24,448 nucleotides of DNA from a bacterium (GCA_030646565.1 JAUSLA010000057.1:1-24448), one strand, 5' to 3'; shown: positions 13,732 through 22,720, numbered from the stretch's first letter. The notes: a model not told the origin generated them from the sequence alone. Made by a program: numbers and translations.

Positions 13732-15038
13732 AAAAACAGCTGTTTTATTAATTGCGCGGGCACTCTGCTTTCTAAAAGTATGATGTCGCCCGACTTACAA
13801 AAACTTTTTATTTTTTCAAAAATTTCTTTTGGGTTTTCTAACAATATAGCTTTCTCGCCGGCCCCCTCTTTAATTTCTTGAAACCTGTCTTTTGTCGTAA
13901 TAATCGCCAAGTCGCAGACTTCCGCGATTTTTTTTCCTATTTTTCTGTGTATTTCAACCGACGCCTTCCCCAACTCAATCAAGCAAGGCATAATTATAAT
14001 TTTCCTTCCGGGGAGGGCTTCGAGATACTCTAAATGGCCGATAACGCTATCAGGGTTGGCTGAATAAGTAGCGTCAAAAATTGTTATGCCGTTAATTCCT
14101 TTTCTCGATTGAATACCGGGAAGCTTATTCTTAATTTTGGAAACAGCTCGAGAAATTTCCTCTTCAGTCATGCCCAGCTTTTTAGCTGCCGCCATAGCGC
14201 CTAATAGATTTTCTTCACCAAAAACCCTTGCCTCCGCACCATAAAGAAATGACAGCCCTAAACTGCGTTGAGGGGTTTTCTGATAAAGTTCCAGACAATA
14301 TTTATTTTTTGTGTTAAAAAAAGCTATTCCGTCTTTTGGTAAAGATTCTATTAACTCATATTTTGTCTTAATTATGTTTTTCAAGGAACCGAAAGTCGCC
14401 ATATGCTGTTCGTTTATGCCGGTTAAAATGCCGATTTTTGGTTTTACAATATCGCAAAGCAGTTTTATTCCTCCCCTGCCGTAAGCCCCCATTTCACAAA
14501 TAAAAATTTCGTGTTCCGCCGTTAAGTCGCTTAAAATGCATTGGGATATGCCAACTTCGGAATTCTGATGCTCTTTTGTTTTCAAGATTTTTTCTTTGCC
14601 GAATTTTTCAGCCAGAATGGTATATAAAAATTCCTTGGTTGAAGTTTTTCCATAGGAACCCGTAATGCCAATAACCAAAAGATTTTTGAAGCTTTCCCGT
14701 TTTTTTTTCGCCTTATTTAAATATCTTTTCCGCCAGAGAACCGTAGGTATTTGAAAAACCAGCGGGACAAAAATAATTAAAAAATAAATATAGAGATAAT
14801 ATCCTTTTATAGCTAAAATGAAAGCCAAACTCAAACTAGCTAAAAGAATTACGATTATCTTTTTGGTGAATTTCGGATATTTGATACGCCAAAAGCTTGA
14901 GATAATTTTCCTGAAGGCCTGGGCTTCAAAATGGGCGAAAAAGCGCCCCAAATGGTATTCTTTCAATTGCCAAAGCCAAAGCCAAAAAAGCAAAAGTTTC
15001 GTGAAAATCAATAAGTTAAAAATGATTAAAATCGCCAT
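13728..15038 (-). CDS. Membrane-anchored MurF-like Mur ligase
   Basis: 436 aa. The C-terminal ~320 residues are a Mur ligase: P-loop GITGSYGKTSTKE (124-136, Lys131), then CEMGAYGRGGIKLLCDIVKPKIGILTGINEQHMATFGS and FDATYSANPDSV, the last matching the MurF type (UDP-MurNAc-tripeptide:D-Ala-D-Ala ligase). The usual N-terminal UDP-binding domain is missing. In its place are three hydrophobic segments (about 1-24, 58-78, 80-100) that should tether the enzyme to the membrane. The middle domain is also shorter than in typical MurF. Substrate may therefore be lipid-linked rather than UDP-linked (inference). It may be MurF or a paralog; a canonical murF elsewhere in the genome would decide. Overlaps the aminotransferase gene by ATGA; 2 nt from the hydrolase gene. 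Confidence 0.82.
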   Translation of the reverse strand: MAILIIFNLLIFTKLLLFWLWLWQLKEYHLGRFFAHFEAQAFRKIISSFWRIKYPKFTKKIIVILLASLSLAFILAIKGYYLYIYFLIIFVPLVFQIPTVLWRKRYLNKAKKKRESFKNLLVIGITGSYGKTSTKEFLYTILAEKFGKEKILKTKEHQNSEVGISQCILSDLTAEHEIFICEMGAYGRGGIKLLCDIVKPKIGILTGINEQHMATFGSLKNIIKTKYELIESLPKDGIAFFNTKNKYCLELYQKTPQRSLGLSFLYGAEARVFGEENLLGAMAAAKKLGMTEEEISRAVSKIKNKLPGIQSRKGINGITIFDATYSANPDSVIGHLEYLEALPGRKIIIMPCLIELGKASVEIHRKIGKKIAEVCDLAIITTKDRFQEIKEGAGEKAILLENPKEIFEKIKSFCKSGDIILLESRVPAQLIKQLFL

Positions 15039-15040
15039 TA

Positions 15041-15736
15041 TTATAAGAATTTAGCAATCTTTTCAGCTAAAATCTCGGGCATTTTCCGATTTAAATCGTG
15101 GTCTCCATTATCAATAATCACCAATTCAGAATTTTTGATTTTTTCCTTGGCAAAGTGTGCCCATTTTATCGGTGTCAGATCGTCTTTCTTGCCCCAGATA
15201 ATAACTGTCGGCATCTCAATTGAGGAAAGCATAATTGAAAGATCTTCTTTGATGATTTTCAAATAACTTTCTTTCATTACGCCTTCTACGTAAAGATAAT
15301 CGCTTTTTCTGATAATGAATTTATAAAATGCCTTTCTCGCCAAGGAATAAAAAGGCAAGAAATAAAAAATCTTAAAAATTTTTGAAGCTGCGGCAAAAAA
15401 TGTTCTTTTTAATGTTTTCTTTCTTGAATAAGCCGCGGCAACTAAAAATAATTTTTCTACTTTTTCAGGAAATTTTACGCTATATTTAATCGCCAATCCC
15501 CCTCCGAAAGAATGGCCTAACAAAAAAAATCGGCTAAGATTATTTTTCTCAGCGAAGGTATTGACCCACTCCACATATTCATCTGTTCCCCAAGGATTAT
15601 CTGGCGCAGGATTTTCACCAAAACCCGGCAAATCAGGAACAAAAACTTTCAACTCATCGCTCTCTAAAAGTTCTTTAACTTTTTGCCAGCTTCGGGAAGA
15701 AGATCCCCATCCATGAAGAATTAAAATAGAGCTCAT
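15041..15736 (-). CDS. Alpha/beta hydrolase
   Basis: 231-aa alpha/beta-hydrolase fold enzyme: oxyanion-hole region HGWGSSSRSW (9-18), nucleophile elbow LGHSFGGG (about 93-100), an acidic residue near IIWGKKDDLTPI, and catalytic His in NGDHDLNRK near the C-terminus, so the triad looks complete. There is no signal peptide, so it is cytoplasmic. The substrate is unknown; membership of this operon suggests an ester or amide in an envelope precursor, or simple esterase activity. It is the first gene of the minus-strand hydrolase-Mur ligase-aminotransferase-FemAB-FtsQ operon. The region upstream (15741-15895) is filled with palindromic repeats and no clear promoter is visible. Confidence 0.85.
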   Translation of the reverse strand: MSSILILHGWGSSSRSWQKVKELLESDELKVFVPDLPGFGENPAPDNPWGTDEYVEWVNTFAEKNNLSRFFLLGHSFGGGLAIKYSVKFPEKVEKLFLVAAAYSRKKTLKRTFFAAASKIFKIFYFLPFYSLARKAFYKFIIRKSDYLYVEGVMKESYLKIIKEDLSIMLSSIEMPTVIIWGKKDDLTPIKWAHFAKEKIKNSELVIIDNGDHDLNRKMPEILAEKIAKFL

Positions 15737-15740
15737 TTAT

Positions 15741-15895
15741 CAAGTTTTTATTTATAAAAACGTAGATGAAAAAGAGATTTATCTCTTTGACAATCAAGTT
15801 TTTAATTTATTAAGGGCGAAGAGATAAATCTCTTCTTCCACCTCGTCTGACGCTTCGGCAAACGCAGATGAAGATGAAGTCGCTACTTCATCGCT
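15741..15895. repeat. Palindromic repeat block between serS and the hydrolase gene
   Basis: Contains AAAGAGATTTATCTCTTT, GCGAAGAGATAAATCTCTTC, GACGCTTCGGCAAACGC and GATGAAGTCGCTACTTCATC. The last runs into the end of serS, whose final codons (ATG AAG TAG) are part of its arm. Confidence 0.8.
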
Positions 15896-17148
15896 ATTTT
15901 TTTAAAGCTGGTGTATTTTTGCAAAACATTCGGCACCTTGATACTTCCGTCTTTTTGCTGATAATTTTCAATTATCGCAATTATGGTTCTGCCGATGGCA
16001 AAAGCTGTACCGTTCAAAGTATGAACGAAACCTAATTTACCTGTTTTATCTTTATAGCGGATATCCAGCCGCCTTGCCTGAAAATCGGTACAGTTTGAAG
16101 TAGAATGGGTTTCACGATAGCGATTTTCGGAAGGCAGCCAGGCTTCGATATCAAACTTTGCGGCAGCCGGTCTGCCAAGATCTCCCGTACAAATATTCAG
16201 CACTTGATAAGGTATTTTTAATGCTCTCATTAAACTTTCTTCCATAGATAAAAGAAATTTATGCTCTTCTTTTGATTTTTCAGGTGAGCAAAAACTAAAC
16301 ATTTCAATTTTATCAAACTGGTGAACCCGCAAGATTCCTTTTGTGTCTTTACCGTAAGCTCCAGCCTCTCGCCGAAAACAAGTTGAAAATCCGACATAAC
16401 GCACGGGCAAGTCCTTCTCGGAAAATATTTCACCAGAATGCATTGTGCCTATTGCTTGTTCAGAAGTGCCGATAAGATACATATCATCCTGCGGCAAATA
16501 ATAGGCCTCTTCTTTATCGGATTGTTCCAAGTAACCCATGCCTCTGGCCATTTCCGTCTTTAGCATTACCGGCGGGATTATCGGAATAAATCCTTTTTTT
16601 ACTAAAAAATCAAAGGTAAAATTAACGATTGCCATTTCCAAAAGCGCGCCCTCTCTTTTTAGATAACCGAATCTCGTTCCGGCAACCTTGGCCGCTCTTT
16701 TTACATCTATCAAATCAAATTCTTCTCCAATTGCCAGATAATCTTTTGCTGGAAAATTAAATTTTGTTTCATTCCCCCATTTTCTTAAAACACTATTTTC
16801 TTTATCGCTTCTGCCAACAGGAACATCGTCTAAAGGCATATTGGGAATCTGCAGCATTAAATCATTGAATTCTTCATCTAATTCCTTCATGGATTTATCC
16901 AATCTGTCGCTATTAGTATCTAATTCCCGCATTTCCATAATCAGTTTTTTCTTTTCTTTTTCATCTGCTACGGTAATCTGTTTTGAAGCTTCGTTTTTTT
17001 TAGCCTTCATATCCTCAACGGCTTGAATAGTTCCCCGGCGTCTTCTGTCCACATCTAAAAGCTGGTCAATATCAACTATGACCATTTTTTTTGAACAGCC
17101 TTCCTTTACCTTGTCCGGATATTGGCGAATAAATTTAATGTCAAGCAT
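15883..17148 (-). CDS. serS: Seryl-tRNA synthetase
   Basis: 421-aa class II synthetase charging tRNA-Ser with serine in the cytoplasm. N-terminal residues 1-100 form the long coiled-coil tRNA-binding arm. The catalytic core shows TSEQA (228-232), motif 2 FRREAGAYGKDTKGILRVHQFDKIEMF (from about 258) and motif 3 GTAFAIGRTIIAIIENYQ near the C-terminus. Length is normal. Start ATG 17148 gives the usual MLDIKFIR; no SD. It follows lysS on the same strand after a 79-nt palindromic spacer. The last codons lie in a repeat hairpin. Confidence 0.97.
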   Translation of the reverse strand: MLDIKFIRQYPDKVKEGCSKKMVIVDIDQLLDVDRRRRGTIQAVEDMKAKKNEASKQITVADEKEKKKLIMEMRELDTNSDRLDKSMKELDEEFNDLMLQIPNMPLDDVPVGRSDKENSVLRKWGNETKFNFPAKDYLAIGEEFDLIDVKRAAKVAGTRFGYLKREGALLEMAIVNFTFDFLVKKGFIPIIPPVMLKTEMARGMGYLEQSDKEEAYYLPQDDMYLIGTSEQAIGTMHSGEIFSEKDLPVRYVGFSTCFRREAGAYGKDTKGILRVHQFDKIEMFSFCSPEKSKEEHKFLLSMEESLMRALKIPYQVLNICTGDLGRPAAAKFDIEAWLPSENRYRETHSTSNCTDFQARRLDIRYKDKTGKLGFVHTLNGTAFAIGRTIIAIIENYQQKDGSIKVPNVLQKYTSFKKIAMK

Positions 17149-17154
17149 AATTTA

Positions 17155-17227
17155 GCTACGAAATACGAAAAAGTACGAAAATACGAAAACGTTTTCGTAT
17201 ATTCGTAAAAAATTCGTATTTCGTAGC
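17155..17227. repeat. AT-rich palindrome between lysS and serS
   Basis: GCTACGAAATACGAA (17155-17169) and its exact complement at 17213-17227 enclose ATACGAAAACGTTTTCGTAT and further TACGAA repeats. A similar TACGAATTACGAAT stretch precedes dnaJ (2084-2126). It could be a hairpin processing or termination site in the lysS-serS mRNA, or a second repeat family. Confidence 0.8.
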
Positions 17228-18691
17228 CTATTTAGGTCGCATTGTTGGAAACAATATCACTTCTCGTAAGCTGTGGGAATTGGTCAAAAGCGCAACGAAA
17301 CGGTCAATTCCCATGCCAAAACCGGCAGCAGGGGGCATACCATATTCTAAGGCTGTAATAAAATCTTCGTCCATTGGATGAGCTTCTTCCATACCTTCTT
17401 TCTTTAGTTTTGCCTGTTCTTCAAAAACTTTTCTTTGGGCAATAGGGTTGTTTTGTTCAGAAAATGCGTTTACCACCTCCCAGCCGGCAATAATAAGTTG
17501 AAAATTTGCGTACTGGCTTTGATTGTCATCTAAAAGTTTTGCAAGGGGCTTAGCTCCTGCCAAATGATGAATCACAAACGTTGGATTCCAAAGTTTTGGC
17601 AAACAGAACTTTTTATATATGGCGTCCGCAATCTGGAATTTTGACATTGATGATTCCGTCAAAACTCCCAATTCCTTTGCCTTTTTAAACAACGCGTCTT
17701 TATTTGCTGAATTAATATCTACGTTGGCGTGCTTTCGTATTAAGGCGTCGTATTCTACGCGCGGCCATGGCGCTCTAAAATTAACTTCTTTGCCTTCGTA
17801 AGAAACTTTTGTTTTTTTAAACACGGTTTTTAAAACAAACTCAATAAATTTTTCGGTGAGCTTCATCATATCTTTATAGTCTGCGTACGCCCAATAAAAT
17901 TCGAGCATGGTAAATTCTGGATTGTGAGACCTGTCAACTCCTTCATTGCGAAACACTCTGCCGATTTCGTAAACCTTTTCAAACCCGGCCACAAGAAGCC
18001 GCTTTAAATAAAGCTCAGGGGCTATACGCAAGAACATTTCCATATCAAACGCATTGAGATGAGTTTTGAAAGGTTTTGCTTCAGCTCCCCCATATAATGG
18101 CTGCAAAACAGGAGTTTCAACTTCTACAAAGCCTTCCGTTTCTAAAAATAAACGGATTGCCTTGATAATTTCTGATCTCTTTCTGAAATTTTCTTTTGTT
18201 TCTTTATTGAAAAGTAAATCAAGGTAGCGTTTTCTAAAACGCTCCTCAACGTCTTGAAGTCCATGCCATTTTTCAGGCAGGGGCAATAAGCTTTTTGCCA
18301 GCATTTTGTAGTCCGCTGCTTCAAGCGTCTTTTCTCCATTTTTGGTTTTGAATAGAATTCCTCTAACCTCAATAAAATCACCTATATCAAAATTCGCCAA
18401 GAAAAACTGGTATCTCTTCTCCCCCACCCTGTCTTTACGCAAGAAAATTTGTATGGAACCTGAACCATCTTCAATATCAAAAAAGATAGAACCGCCATGC
18501 CCCCTCAAAGATTTAATACGGCCGGCTAAAATTATTTCTTTTTTCAAACGTGAAAGACGGCTAAAATCTTTTAAGGGCTCTGCTATTTGGTGGGTTCTTT
18601 TAGTTTTCTCGGGGAAAGCCAAAATGCCTGTTTTTTGAATCGCCTCCAACTTTTTTAACCTAATTTTTCTTATTTCATTGATTATTGCCAT
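17228..18691 (-). CDS. lysS: Lysyl-tRNA synthetase, class II
   Basis: 487-aa class IIb LysRS. The N-terminal OB-fold anticodon-binding domain (about 53-130: LAGRIKSLRGHGGSIFFDIEDGSGSIQ) precedes the catalytic domain with YGGAEAKPFKTHLNAFDMEMFLRIAPELYLKRLLVAGFEKVYEIG, motif 2 FRNEGVDRSHNPEFTMLEFY (247-266) and motif 3 GFGMGIDRFVALLTNSHSLREVILFP. Length is normal. Start ATG 18691, with its own promoter at 18715-18743. The cognate tRNA-Lys(UUU) is at 910-981. Probably co-transcribed with serS. Confidence 0.97.
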   Translation of the reverse strand: MAIINEIRKIRLKKLEAIQKTGILAFPEKTKRTHQIAEPLKDFSRLSRLKKEIILAGRIKSLRGHGGSIFFDIEDGSGSIQIFLRKDRVGEKRYQFFLANFDIGDFIEVRGILFKTKNGEKTLEAADYKMLAKSLLPLPEKWHGLQDVEERFRKRYLDLLFNKETKENFRKRSEIIKAIRLFLETEGFVEVETPVLQPLYGGAEAKPFKTHLNAFDMEMFLRIAPELYLKRLLVAGFEKVYEIGRVFRNEGVDRSHNPEFTMLEFYWAYADYKDMMKLTEKFIEFVLKTVFKKTKVSYEGKEVNFRAPWPRVEYDALIRKHANVDINSANKDALFKKAKELGVLTESSMSKFQIADAIYKKFCLPKLWNPTFVIHHLAGAKPLAKLLDDNQSQYANFQLIIAGWEVVNAFSEQNNPIAQRKVFEEQAKLKKEGMEEAHPMDEDFITALEYGMPPAAGFGMGIDRFVALLTNSHSLREVILFPTMRPK

Positions 18692-18714
18692 ATGCTTAAA
18701 ACTTAGCTAAATAT

Positions 18715-18743
18715 ATTTTATACTATTGCGGCTTTAAGGTCAA
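18715..18743 (-). promoter_or_regulatory. Promoter of lysS
   Basis: On the minus strand TTGACC (18738-18743) and TAAAAT (18715-18720) are separated by 17 nt. It lies in the 57-nt gap between the radical SAM gene and lysS, giving a leader of about 17 nt. Confidence 0.65.
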
Positions 18744-18748
18744 AATAG

Positions 18749-20224
18749 CTAACTGCCAATGGCTTCGGTATCCTGTCTTACTTCTTTTTTTAAAATTTTA
18801 AAAACTTTTCGCTTCGTTATTCTTAAAGGATTAAAAATCGCACTTATTAATTCCGGAGCATATCTAAAACTGAGAGTTTTGCCTGCTAAAAATATCAAAG
18901 AGCGAGAAAAAGGAATTTTAAATAAATAACTATAAAATTTTTTAAGCAAATGAAAATAATTAAAGAAAAAACTAATCTGTTCTCTCCTGATAGTCGGCAA
19001 AGATAAAACTGAATAAGAATAATAATTTTTAGGCAGTTCTGCGTCTTTTTCTTTGAAGTATCCTTTTTTTAAGCAAAGCTCATAAAGATTGGTTCCTTTA
19101 TAAGGATAAAAGATTGAAACCACGGACAAGTCAGCCTTAATTTCAGCATTTAATTTGATCGTCTCTAAAATTTCCTTTGGCCCCTCACCAGGCAAACCAA
19201 TCATATTGTAGGCCTGAACCTTAAAGCCCTTCTCCTTAGCTGTTTTAAAAGCTCTTTTAATTTGTTTCACGGTGATGCCTTTGTTTAAAATTTCTTTTAA
19301 AATAAAATTGTCCCCCGACTCAACGCCAACCCTTAAAAGATGGCCGCCGGCCTCTCTTAATAAATGCAGAAGCTCTTCGGTCATCAGGTTCACCCTAATA
19401 TCGCTTGAAAAAGGAAGGTTAATCTCTTTTTTATATAGAGGAACAAATTCTTTAACCCAATCCATTCTGGCAAATAATAAATCGTCATCCAGTCGGATAA
19501 ATTTTATGAAGGGGTATTTTCCAATCGTTTCTTTAATTTCAAAGACCACTGAACGGGGCGAACGAAATCTGTAATAAGTTTGAGAATTCAGATAAAGTTT
19601 TCTTAAAGTAGATTCGCAGCAAAAGGTACACTGATAAGGACATCCGCGGGAAAACATAAAAGTGCCTACTCCTCTTTTTTCAAGATTAAGATTTGCATAA
19701 TCAAAAATTTCCCTGTCAGGATATGGAAGCTCGTCAAGATTCGTAATTAGCGGCCTTAATTCATTCTTAAAAATCTTATTTCTCTTTTTTGACCAGATAT
19801 TTTTAACTGCTTCTATTGATTGTCCGCTTTCCATTTTCTGGCAAAGCTCCTCCATAGCTAAGTCTCCTTCGCCCCGGCAAATCATATCAATGTTTTCATC
19901 TTTTATGACTTCTTCCGGACAAATCGTGGGATGAACCCCGCCGCAAATAATAGGAACATCTATCGCTTTTTTTGCCGCTTTAGCGTATTTTATGACAAAA
20001 GGAAAAACATGAGCGGTAGAGGAAAATCCGATTAAATCAGGATTCAAAACTCTCACTTTTTCTTGAAATTCCTCTTCCGGAATCGCTTTGGTCAATTGGA
20101 TAAGGCTGGTTTTATGGCCTGCCTTTTTTAAAATTGCCGATAAAGCGGCAATGCCATGACAAAAATAACCGGTATAAGTTGGGTCGGTAGCGGCTAAATC
20201 AAGATAAACAAAAGTGATGCGCAT
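18749..20224 (-). CDS. B12-binding-domain radical SAM protein
   Basis: 491 aa. The N-terminal ~130 residues form a cobalamin-binding-type Rossmann domain (NPDLIGFSSTAHVFPFVIKYAKAAKKAIDVPIICGGVHPT). The canonical DxHxxG cobalamin lower-ligand motif is not apparent, as in many members. The radical SAM domain has C195-x3-C199-x2-C202 (GCPYQCTFC), which would hold the [4Fe-4S] cluster that cleaves SAM, and later GVESGDNFILKEILNKGITVKQIKRAF and AYNMIGLPGEGPKEI, typical of the BchE/HpnP-like B12-radical SAM group. Chemistry (methylation, cyclisation or other) cannot be inferred. It starts 5 nt after the mrdA stop, so it is in the mre operon, where rodA often sits. No SD. Confidence 0.9.
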   Translation of the reverse strand: MRITFVYLDLAATDPTYTGYFCHGIAALSAILKKAGHKTSLIQLTKAIPEEEFQEKVRVLNPDLIGFSSTAHVFPFVIKYAKAAKKAIDVPIICGGVHPTICPEEVIKDENIDMICRGEGDLAMEELCQKMESGQSIEAVKNIWSKKRNKIFKNELRPLITNLDELPYPDREIFDYANLNLEKRGVGTFMFSRGCPYQCTFCCESTLRKLYLNSQTYYRFRSPRSVVFEIKETIGKYPFIKFIRLDDDLLFARMDWVKEFVPLYKKEINLPFSSDIRVNLMTEELLHLLREAGGHLLRVGVESGDNFILKEILNKGITVKQIKRAFKTAKEKGFKVQAYNMIGLPGEGPKEILETIKLNAEIKADLSVVSIFYPYKGTNLYELCLKKGYFKEKDAELPKNYYSYSVLSLPTIRREQISFFFNYFHLLKKFYSYLFKIPFSRSLIFLAGKTLSFRYAPELISAIFNPLRITKRKVFKILKKEVRQDTEAIGS

Positions 20225-20229
20225 ATTAC

Positions 20230-22218
20230 TTATTTGCTAAAATACCATTCCAGCACTGCTTTGGCTACAGGCAAAGCGGCTGCCTGAACGCCCTGTATAT
20301 TCTCAATCATTACAGTTAAAACAATTTCCGGTTTTTCGTATGGAGCAAAAACTGTTACCCAGTTATTGTAGCGATTTCCGCCAAGTTCGGCGGTCCCGGT
20401 TTTGGCTGCGGATGAAACAGGCAAAGAATTTAATGAAATTGATGAAGCCAAAGGGGAATTTTGGCCGGTTACAGCCTGCCTCATTCCCTCTCTGACAATT
20501 TGAAGATTTTGGGGGTCAATAAAATTCTCACGGACAATTTTTGGCGTCATCTCTTTTATTATCTTTAAAGAGCTGGTTGATATTCGGCTTTCTGAAGTAT
20601 CAACAATTTTCTGAACAACTTGCGGCGAAAGCAATTTTCCGCCATTAGCTATTGCGGCAAAAGCTCTCGCTACTTCTATTGGAGTTATCTGAATAAATCC
20701 CTGACCAATGGAAAGATTGTAGGTATCGCCATCCCACCAACCCTCGTTCATTTTTATTTTTTTCCAATCTTTATTAGGAATAAAACCCGCTGTTTCTCCG
20801 GCTAGGTCAATGCCGGTTTTTTCCGACCACCCGAAAAACTCAAGGTACTTTTTTATTCTCGTTGGGCCCAGCCCTTGCTGGTCCTGGTATCCGCCGCCTA
20901 TGGTGTAAAAATAATAATTGCTGGATTCTGCAATTGCTTTTCTCAAGTCAGTCCATCCGTGAACCGCCCAATCCTTAAACCGGTAAGTGATTTCAGGATC
21001 ATAGCGGTTAGGAATTTCAATATATGCTCCGGCATTAATTTTCTTATCCGGATTGATTATTTTCTCTTGCAATGCAGCCGACGCAATCAAAGGTTTAATT
21101 GTAGAACCTACAAGATAGCCGCCGGAAATTGCCCTATTAAAAAGCGGCTGTGTCAAAAGGGGGTCTTCTAAAAGCGTTTTTAGAGCTTTCTGGTCAGCTC
21201 CCTTCTGAAACAAATTATTGTCAAAACTCGGCAGAGAAACCAAAGCCAAGACTCCTCCGGTATTAGGATCTAAAGCCACAATAACAGCTTTCTTCCCCCC
21301 TATATTGGCCAAGACCTTCTCCAGCTCTTCTTGGGCCTTTCTTTGAAGGCCGGCGTCCAACCATAAAACCAAACTTTTTCCCGATTCTGGAAACTGGGAA
21401 ATTTCTTTTGCGACTACATTTCCCCGGACATCTTTTTCAACCCGCATTTTTCCCGAATTTTTGCGCAAAGAATCCTCGTAAAAATTTTCAACGCCCGTCC
21501 GACCGACATAATCTGACATTGCATAAACTTCCGGGTTGGCTTTTATTTCCTCATTGTTAATTTTTCCGGTATAGCCGACAAGATGGCTGAAGACATTGCT
21601 GTCTTTGTAATACCTGATATGATTATTTTTGACCTGGAAACCGGTTAAATCGTTAATTTTAGATTCCAACAAAACCAATGTCTCGTGATCAAGATTTTCG
21701 GCAACTAAAATTTCTCCATCATTTTCATCTTTAATTTTTTGTTCCAAATCTTTAACATCTTTTTTAAGGGCTGCTGCAACCTCTTTTAACACATTAGTTT
21801 TTGCGTCCTCCGATTTGGGCAGTAAATTTACATTTAAGAGCAAATCAAAGCTTGGCTGATTAAAAACAAGCTGTTCCAAATTCCTATCGTAAATAACCCC
21901 TCTCTCGGCCTGAAGCTGTTGCGTGATGAATTTATTATCTCCAGCCAAGGCCAGATATTTTTTCCCGTCAATAATTTGAAGCTGAAAAGTTTTGATAAAA
22001 AGAGCGGAAATTATTAAAAAACAGAATATAAAAAATCCCCGCAAAACTTTTTGCAAAAGGGGTACCTCAAGTTTCCTACCTGAAAATCCTGACTCTTTCT
22101 CTCTTTTTTGATAAAGAGAATCCAAAAGAACCTCGTGGGGTTCAATCTCGCTGTCCTGCGAAAGTTTTACTCTCCGATTTTCAAACTCTTTTGACCTGAT
22201 TGGGAATCTTTGATTCAT
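20230..22218 (-). CDS. mrdA: Penicillin-binding protein 2 (peptidoglycan DD-transpeptidase)
   Basis: 662-aa class B PBP that crosslinks peptidoglycan during cell elongation. A cytoplasmic tail (~55 residues, longer than usual) precedes one membrane segment (about 58-76), the pedestal domain (RGVIYDRNLEQLVFN and SHLVGYTGKIN, with DYVGRTGVENFYEDSLRGxxG-like DYVGRTGVENFYEDSLRKNSG), then the transpeptidase domain with SxxK at S372-K375 (GSTIKP), SxN at S432-N434 (SSN) and KTG at 606-608 (AAKTGTAELGG). All catalytic motifs are present. It follows mreD after a 100-nt gap with a repeat element. The mreC-mreD-mrdA order is the standard elongasome arrangement; rodA is absent here. Confidence 0.95.
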   Translation of the reverse strand: MNQRFPIRSKEFENRRVKLSQDSEIEPHEVLLDSLYQKREKESGFSGRKLEVPLLQKVLRGFFIFCFLIISALFIKTFQLQIIDGKKYLALAGDNKFITQQLQAERGVIYDRNLEQLVFNQPSFDLLLNVNLLPKSEDAKTNVLKEVAAALKKDVKDLEQKIKDENDGEILVAENLDHETLVLLESKINDLTGFQVKNNHIRYYKDSNVFSHLVGYTGKINNEEIKANPEVYAMSDYVGRTGVENFYEDSLRKNSGKMRVEKDVRGNVVAKEISQFPESGKSLVLWLDAGLQRKAQEELEKVLANIGGKKAVIVALDPNTGGVLALVSLPSFDNNLFQKGADQKALKTLLEDPLLTQPLFNRAISGGYLVGSTIKPLIASAALQEKIINPDKKINAGAYIEIPNRYDPEITYRFKDWAVHGWTDLRKAIAESSNYYFYTIGGGYQDQQGLGPTRIKKYLEFFGWSEKTGIDLAGETAGFIPNKDWKKIKMNEGWWDGDTYNLSIGQGFIQITPIEVARAFAAIANGGKLLSPQVVQKIVDTSESRISTSSLKIIKEMTPKIVRENFIDPQNLQIVREGMRQAVTGQNSPLASSISLNSLPVSSAAKTGTAELGGNRYNNWVTVFAPYEKPEIVLTVMIENIQGVQAAALPVAKAVLEWYFSK

Positions 22219-22273
22219 AGTTATTATTGACTGCCCCTTCGTCTAAAATTTCTAACGGGACTAGCTAAAGAAA

Positions 22274-22331
22274 ATAGGCGAAGAGGACAAAGTCCTCTTC
22301 TTCACCTTCGTCCCGCCCTCAGCGGGACTCG
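22274..22331. repeat. Palindromic element at the 3' end of mreD
   Basis: GAAGAGGACAAAGTCCTCTTC, then ACCTTCG and GTCCCGCCCTCAGCGGGAC. The last hairpin supplies the final codons and TGA stop of mreD. Confidence 0.85.
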
Positions 22332-22633
22332 GTCGGTAATTGGACATATCTCATTAATATAAATTTGATACAAATAACTAAAAACAGAGAAATTAAAGTG
22401 TAAAAACCAAAAAAAAGATTATTGCTTAAAGAAAAAATATCAAGAAAAAAGCCGCCTAAAAAACCGGCGCAGAGTCCTAATTTATCTTTTGGCTTTTCAA
22501 AAATATTGATAATAATGACAAAAATAAAAATAAAATTGGGGAAAAACCCAAAAATGGGAAAATGCGCAAAAAAACCGGCTTGAACCAGAACTAAAATATA
22601 CAGAAAAAAAAGCAAAATAATTACTTTTCTCAT
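22319..22633 (-). CDS. mreD: Rod shape-determining protein MreD, short form
   Basis: 104 aa, almost wholly hydrophobic, with about four membrane segments. PIFGFFPNFIFIFVIIINI and GLCAGFLGGFFLDIFS match the conserved N-terminal MreD core. Typical MreD is about 160 aa with five or six segments, so the C-terminal part is missing. The last residues (ESR) and the TGA stop lie inside a palindromic repeat, which suggests that insertion of the element truncated the gene or rewrote its end. Its role is in the elongasome with MreC and PBP2. ATG 22633 directly abuts another repeat block; no SD. Confidence 0.85.
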   Translation of the reverse strand: MRKVIILLFFLYILVLVQAGFFAHFPIFGFFPNFIFIFVIIINIFEKPKDKLGLCAGFLGGFFLDIFSLSNNLFFGFYTLISLFLVICIKFILMRYVQLPTESR

Positions 22634-22716
22634 CGAGTTTTTGCTTGCAAAAACGAAGATCGAAAAGAGAACGCAGTTCTCTTTGAGTACGCTCGGGTGA
22701 ACGCAGTTTTCTTCGC
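22634..22716. repeat. Palindromic repeat block between mreC and mreD
   Basis: GTTTTTGC-TTGCAAAAAC, AAAGAGAACGCAGTTCTCTTT, ACGCTCGGGT and GAACGCAGTTTTC. It fills the mreC-mreD gap completely; no gene is seen. Confidence 0.8.
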
Positions 22717-22720
22717 CATA

